Of a stretch of 16,261 nt of DNA, positions 13,833-16,261 are shown piece by piece (the stretch's first letter is position 1; each line of letters begins with the position of its first letter). Source of the stretch: Bog-756 sp050011635 (GTDB lineage Bacteria > Actinomycetota > Acidimicrobiia > Acidimicrobiales > RAAP-2); the NCBI GenBank assembly GCA_050011635.1, contig JBEKIU010000099.1, positions 1 to 16,261 of the forward strand, read 5' to 3'. Made by a program: the position numbers and the translations under genes. The notes under the pieces were generated by a model that was given only the letters and a program-made list of their open reading frames with translations, had not been told where the DNA came from and did no database searches.

Positions 13833-15080
13833 ATGAGGGTCGTGTCCTTCGAAGACTCCGATGTCGTCCGGAGCGCCGTCCGCGTGGAGGGGTTCCGGGA
13901 CGATGAGTTCGACTACCAGCTGATTCGGGCCATGGGGGTCGCCGACTACGGAGGCTCGACGGTGGGCGAGTGCCTGTCCGTCGTCGCCGAGATCACCGAC
14001 GGGAGTCCGCGCAGCTGGGCCCTGGCCTTCGAGCGCCTGGCCCGGCGGGTCGAGGACAGGGGACGGGCGTGCCTCGAGGCGGGTCGCCGGGTCAGTGCCC
14101 GGGACCACCTGCTGCGGGCGTCGACCTACTACCGGACGGCGGAGTACTACGCCGACGCCCCGAGCGGCGGATCGCATCGGATGGGGGAGCACAGCCAGGC
14201 CTGCTTCGCTGCCGGAGCCGAGCTCCGGGATCCACCGGTGGAGCGGGTCGAGGTCCCCTATGAGGGAGGCCCCCTCCCGGGCTACCTGGTCCGCCCGGCC
14301 TTCGGCGAGGGGCAACCCGGTGACCGCCGGCCGCCGACCCTGGTGGCAGTGGGAGGGTTCGATTCCAGCGCCGAGGAGCTCTACTTCCATCTGGGTGCCC
14401 CGGGGGCCGAACGTGGATGGAACGTGTTCGTCTTCGACGGACCCGGTCAACCCGGTTGCATGCGGCTGAACCCACAGATGACCTTCCGACCCGACTACGA
14501 GGTGCCCATCGCGGCGGTGATCGACCACCTCGCCGGGCACCTCGACATCGACCCGGACCGGGTGGCGCTGGCCGGCCAGAGTTTCGGTTCGTACTTCGCG
14601 GCCCGAAGTGCGGCCACCGATGCCCGGGTGGGCGCGTTGGTGGCCAACCCACCGATCGTCGACATGGGGCGGTACATGGAAGCGTGGGTCGGCTCCGACG
14701 TGTACCGGATGTCCCGCGACATCCGGCCCGAAGACGTCATCGGCATCCCCGAGGACCTGATGCCCCGCCAGATGCAGTGGGGGATCGGGGCGATCTGCCA
14801 TCGCTTCGGCGTGCCGTCGTTCCATGCCTGGCGCCAGGCCATGGGCTCCTACCGGCTCGACGGCATGGTGTCGGCCATCCGGTGCCCGGTGCTGGCCCTG
14901 ATCGGCGATCGCGAGGGACCCGAGCCGCGCGCTCAATTCGACGCCTTCATCGGCGGGGTCGGCGGCCCGGCGGCCTTGATGGAGCACTCGGGCCACGGGG
15001 CCCAGCCGCTACGGGCCTGCAGCTGCGCCGCGGCCTGGTCCTGGACGGCCGGCGGGGCCTGGTTCGGGAGACCCGGATAG
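13833..15080 (+). CDS. Alpha/beta hydrolase (FrsA / dihydropseudooxynicotine-hydrolase-like), 3' end antisense to rpf
   Basis: A 415-codon hydrolase with an N-terminal helical region (about 1-125, including RASTYYRTAEYYADAP), typical of relatives of FrsA and 2,6-dihydropseudooxynicotine hydrolase, then a catalytic core. The nucleophile is Ser250 in AGQSFGS and the acid is probably Asp359 in LIGDREGPEP. The last 30 or so codons do not look native: from about 14981 the frame runs antisense to the conserved Rpf C-terminus and reads CSCAAAWSWTAGGAW. The catalytic His is therefore missing or supplied by His388, which lies in this antisense stretch. This may be a truncated gene, a genuine long overlap, or an assembly junction. 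ATG 13833 is the only start in frame downstream of a TGA at 13776; there is no clear ribosome site. Confidence 0.8.
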   Translation: MRVVSFEDSDVVRSAVRVEGFRDDEFDYQLIRAMGVADYGGSTVGECLSVVAEITDGSPRSWALAFERLARRVEDRGRACLEAGRRVSARDHLLRASTYYRTAEYYADAPSGGSHRMGEHSQACFAAGAELRDPPVERVEVPYEGGPLPGYLVRPAFGEGQPGDRRPPTLVAVGGFDSSAEELYFHLGAPGAERGWNVFVFDGPGQPGCMRLNPQMTFRPDYEVPIAAVIDHLAGHLDIDPDRVALAGQSFGSYFAARSAATDARVGALVANPPIVDMGRYMEAWVGSDVYRMSRDIRPEDVIGIPEDLMPRQMQWGIGAICHRFGVPSFHAWRQAMGSYRLDGMVSAIRCPVLALIGDREGPEPRAQFDAFIGGVGGPAALMEHSGHGAQPLRACSCAAAWSWTAGGAWFGRPG

Positions 15081-15664
15081 CCCAGTCCCTGCCAGGTGGC
15101 CAGCGCGAACTGGTACGCCCCGTAGTACCCGTTGCCGGTGTCGATGGTGTAGTTGTCGCCGGATTCGCACTCGCGGAGCTCGGCCCAGATGCCGGGGGTG
15201 GGGGCCACCGGTGCGGCCGGAGCCACCGGAGCCACCGGGGCGGCCGGAGCGGCCGGGGCCACCGGGGCCACCGGAGGAGTCGGCGCCGGCGCGGGAACCA
15301 ACGGTGCCGCGGTCACGGGGGCCGGGGGAGCGGTCGCCGGTCTGGCCGCCGGCGCCGATGGCCGGACCTGGCGGTGGCTGACGGGAGCTGAAAGGTGCAG
15401 CGAAGCCAGGGCGATGGTCACCGATCCGGCGCCGGGGGCCCCCGGAGCGGCTCGACTGCCCGTTGACGGGGCCGGTTCCGACAGACTGTCGATCAACAGT
15501 CGCGATCCGACCTGGGCGGCCGTCCTCCCGGCCAGGCCCGTCTGGTGGGAGCGGGAAACCCCTGACGCCCCCGCCACGGTGGCCGAGGGCTGGAAGACGA
15601 CCATGGCCACGGCCGCCAGGCCGATGGCCACACCGACAGCCGCAAGCGAGCGTGGGTTGCGCAC
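14933..15664 (-). CDS. rpf: Resuscitation-promoting factor-like transglycosylase (Rpf domain)
   Basis: A 243-aa secreted muralytic enzyme of the Rpf family, which cleaves peptidoglycan glycan strands and promotes growth from dormancy in actinobacteria. Basic N-terminus RNPR plus a hydrophobic stretch (7-24) give a signal peptide or anchor. An Ala/Pro/Val linker (about 104-157) precedes the Rpf domain (159-228): IWAELRECESGDN with catalytic Glu167, TGNGYYGAYQF, LATWQGLGYP, and ARSGWAPWPEC. Cys166 and Cys227 are the usual disulphide pair. Rpf proteins normally end soon after the final Cys; here about ten extra residues (to MKASN) follow, encoded antisense to the hydrolase gene. The GTG start has GAGGAG 9 nt upstream. 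It sits downstream of surE on the same strand. Confidence 0.92.
   Translation of the reverse strand: MRNPRSLAAVGVAIGLAAVAMVVFQPSATVAGASGVSRSHQTGLAGRTAAQVGSRLLIDSLSEPAPSTGSRAAPGAPGAGSVTIALASLHLSAPVSHRQVRPSAPAARPATAPPAPVTAAPLVPAPAPTPPVAPVAPAAPAAPVAPVAPAAPVAPTPGIWAELRECESGDNYTIDTGNGYYGAYQFALATWQGLGYPGLPNQAPPAVQDQAAAQLQARSGWAPWPECSIKAAGPPTPPMKASN
15200..15271. repeat. Nine-base repeat array encoding the Rpf linker
   Basis: Eight tandem 9-bp units encode [V/A]-A-P (VAP VAP AAP AAP VAP VAP AAP VAP) in rpf. Units differ mainly by Val/Ala and wobble changes. Such arrays vary in copy number by slippage, so linker length may differ between strains. Confidence 0.75.
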
Positions 15665-15673
15665 CTCGTGAGG

Positions 15674-15679
15674 CTCCTC
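15674..15679 (-). promoter_or_regulatory. Ribosome binding site of rpf
   Basis: GAGGAG on the minus strand, 9 nt before GTG 15664. This fixes the rpf start even though the frame stays open upstream to 15937, where it would run into surE. Confidence 0.55.
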
Positions 15680-15710
15680 GGGTCGAAGGTAGGGCCGGCG
15701 TTCGGGCAGA

Positions 15711-15729
15711 ATACTGTGAGTGCCAGTAT
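15711..15729. promoter_or_regulatory. Inverted repeat overlapping the rpf -10 (candidate operator)
   Basis: ATACTG-TGAGTGC-CAGTAT has perfect 6-bp arms around a 7-bp spacer and overlaps the candidate -10 of rpf. It is in the most AT-rich patch of the right-hand region. A repressor or activator dimer site is plausible; the protein is unknown. One half includes TGTGA, but the partner half of a CRP-type site is absent. Confidence 0.4.
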
Positions 15730-15730
15730 A
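15725..15730 (-). promoter_or_regulatory. Candidate -10 box of rpf
   Basis: TATACT on the minus strand is a near-perfect -10 hexamer in otherwise GC-rich DNA, about 60 nt upstream of the rpf GTG, leaving a leader that carries the GAGGAG ribosome site. No good -35 was found at the usual spacing. Confidence 0.45.
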
Positions 15731-15831
15731 ACTACTCAGAGTGGTATCAGACGGGACCTGCGGCCATCTCGGGGCGGCCCGCGCCTCTTCTCGCCGGCCG
15801 GGTCGGCGGGGCGGCTCGGCCGGGGTGGTGC

Positions 15832-16261
15832 TCAGGAGCCGGGCGGACGGTAGGTCGCCAGTGCCGCCTCGAGGGCGGCCCGGCCGAGTTCGGATCCGTC
15901 CTCGCGTACCCCGAGCAACGGTGTGAGGGTGGCCCATCCCTCGGCCACGAGGAGGGCATCGGAGTCGGGTTCGAGCTCGGCCCGCTCGGCCAGGCGGTCC
16001 GACGCCACCCCCATCCCCCGCAGCGCCAGGACGATGGCCTTGGCGGTCGGATCGACCGGTGTGCCCCTGACCGGGAAGGCGGTGTGCTCGGGACGCACGG
16101 AGCGGATGAGCCCGACGGTGCCGAGTGTCCCGTGGCGGAGACCTCGGAGGAGGTGCGGTGCCACCGCGGGGACGTTGAGGTTCAGGATCGTGGACGGGGC
16201 CATGGTCTCCAGGGCCGGAACGATGCCCGCGGCCAGGGATACCGGCGTCTCCCAGGGGACG
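15832..16261 (-). CDS. surE: 5'/3'-nucleotidase SurE, partial (5' end off window)
   Basis: About 142 C-terminal residues of a SurE-type nucleoside monophosphate phosphatase, running off the right edge. Matching features are WETPVSLAAGIVPALE followed by ILNLNVPAV (the LNVNVP strand of SurE), and the late SDALLVAEGWATLTPL block, equivalent to the D-x-x-A-hxxGYVSVTPL segment of the family. The catalytic N-terminal part (Asp-Asp and Ser/Asn metal ligands) is outside the window. The middle (VRGTPVDPTAKAIVLALRG) differs from well-known SurE proteins, so it may be a divergent SurE-like protein. The stop TGA is at 15832-15834. rpf follows on the same strand after 167 bp. Confidence 0.8.
   Translation of the reverse strand, partial: VPWETPVSLAAGIVPALETMAPSTILNLNVPAVAPHLLRGLRHGTLGTVGLIRSVRPEHTAFPVRGTPVDPTAKAIVLALRGMGVASDRLAERAELEPDSDALLVAEGWATLTPLLGVREDGSELGRAALEAALATYRPPGS

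Noticed and set aside
13746..14996. N-terminal extension of the carbon-nitrogen hydrolase to 713 residues
   Set aside because: It is antisense to the large alpha/beta hydrolase; the nitrilase fold starts at ATG 13745 with MRVAAVQTT.
15200..15271. Repeat array as a CRISPR or mobile element
   Set aside because: The 9-bp units are contiguous, in frame and encode the Ala/Pro/Val linker of Rpf; there are no spacers.
15665..15831. Intrinsic terminator after surE
   Set aside because: GC-rich inverted stretches exist (CGGCCG-type), but none is followed by a T-run on the minus strand, so no terminator is called.

Overview
The window looks like chromosomal DNA from a high-GC actinobacterium. The evidence is very high GC, many GTG starts, a resuscitation-promoting factor (Rpf) with an Ala/Pro/Val linker, and several genes with a TANNNT -10 hexamer 5-7 nt before the start codon, as in leaderless actinobacterial transcripts. 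Acidimicrobiia is a guess from gene style only. No tRNA, rRNA, CRISPR array, IS element or phage gene was seen, and no gap between genes exceeds about 170 bp.

Region 1 (1-7191) is a potassium-uptake locus. On the minus strand, running off the left edge, is a membrane histidine kinase like the C-terminal half of KdpD. Divergent from it is a tightly packed operon: a 27-residue membrane microprotein, kdpF (29 aa), kdpA, kdpB, kdpC and a short kdpD holding only the N-terminal KdpD domain plus a Usp domain. The two halves of KdpD are therefore separate genes on opposite strands. kdpE is not in the window.

Region 2 (7221-8658, minus) encodes a kinase-less membrane protein resembling the DUF4118/GAF part of KdpD, followed by a secreted lipoprotein. 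The pair converges on kdpD.

Region 3 (8735-11959) is general metabolism and stress: an OsmC-like protein lacking its usual second cysteine, a GNAT acetyltransferase, a convergent SDR oxidoreductase, and a divergent FAH-family hydrolase translationally coupled to the ribosome-rescue hydrolase ArfB. The SDR and FAH genes leave a 39-bp gap containing two opposed leaderless-type promoters.

Region 4 (11984-16261) has a minus-strand pair (carbon-nitrogen hydrolase, then alpha/beta hydrolase), a divergent larger alpha/beta hydrolase, and minus-strand rpf and surE (the latter partial at the right edge). The larger hydrolase and rpf converge and their reading frames overlap by 148 bp, covering the conserved C-terminal motif of Rpf.

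The most unusual content is the KdpD-derived set: an N-terminal sensor, a kinase half and an extra kinase-less DUF4118 protein, plus an uncharacterised microprotein at the head of the operon.
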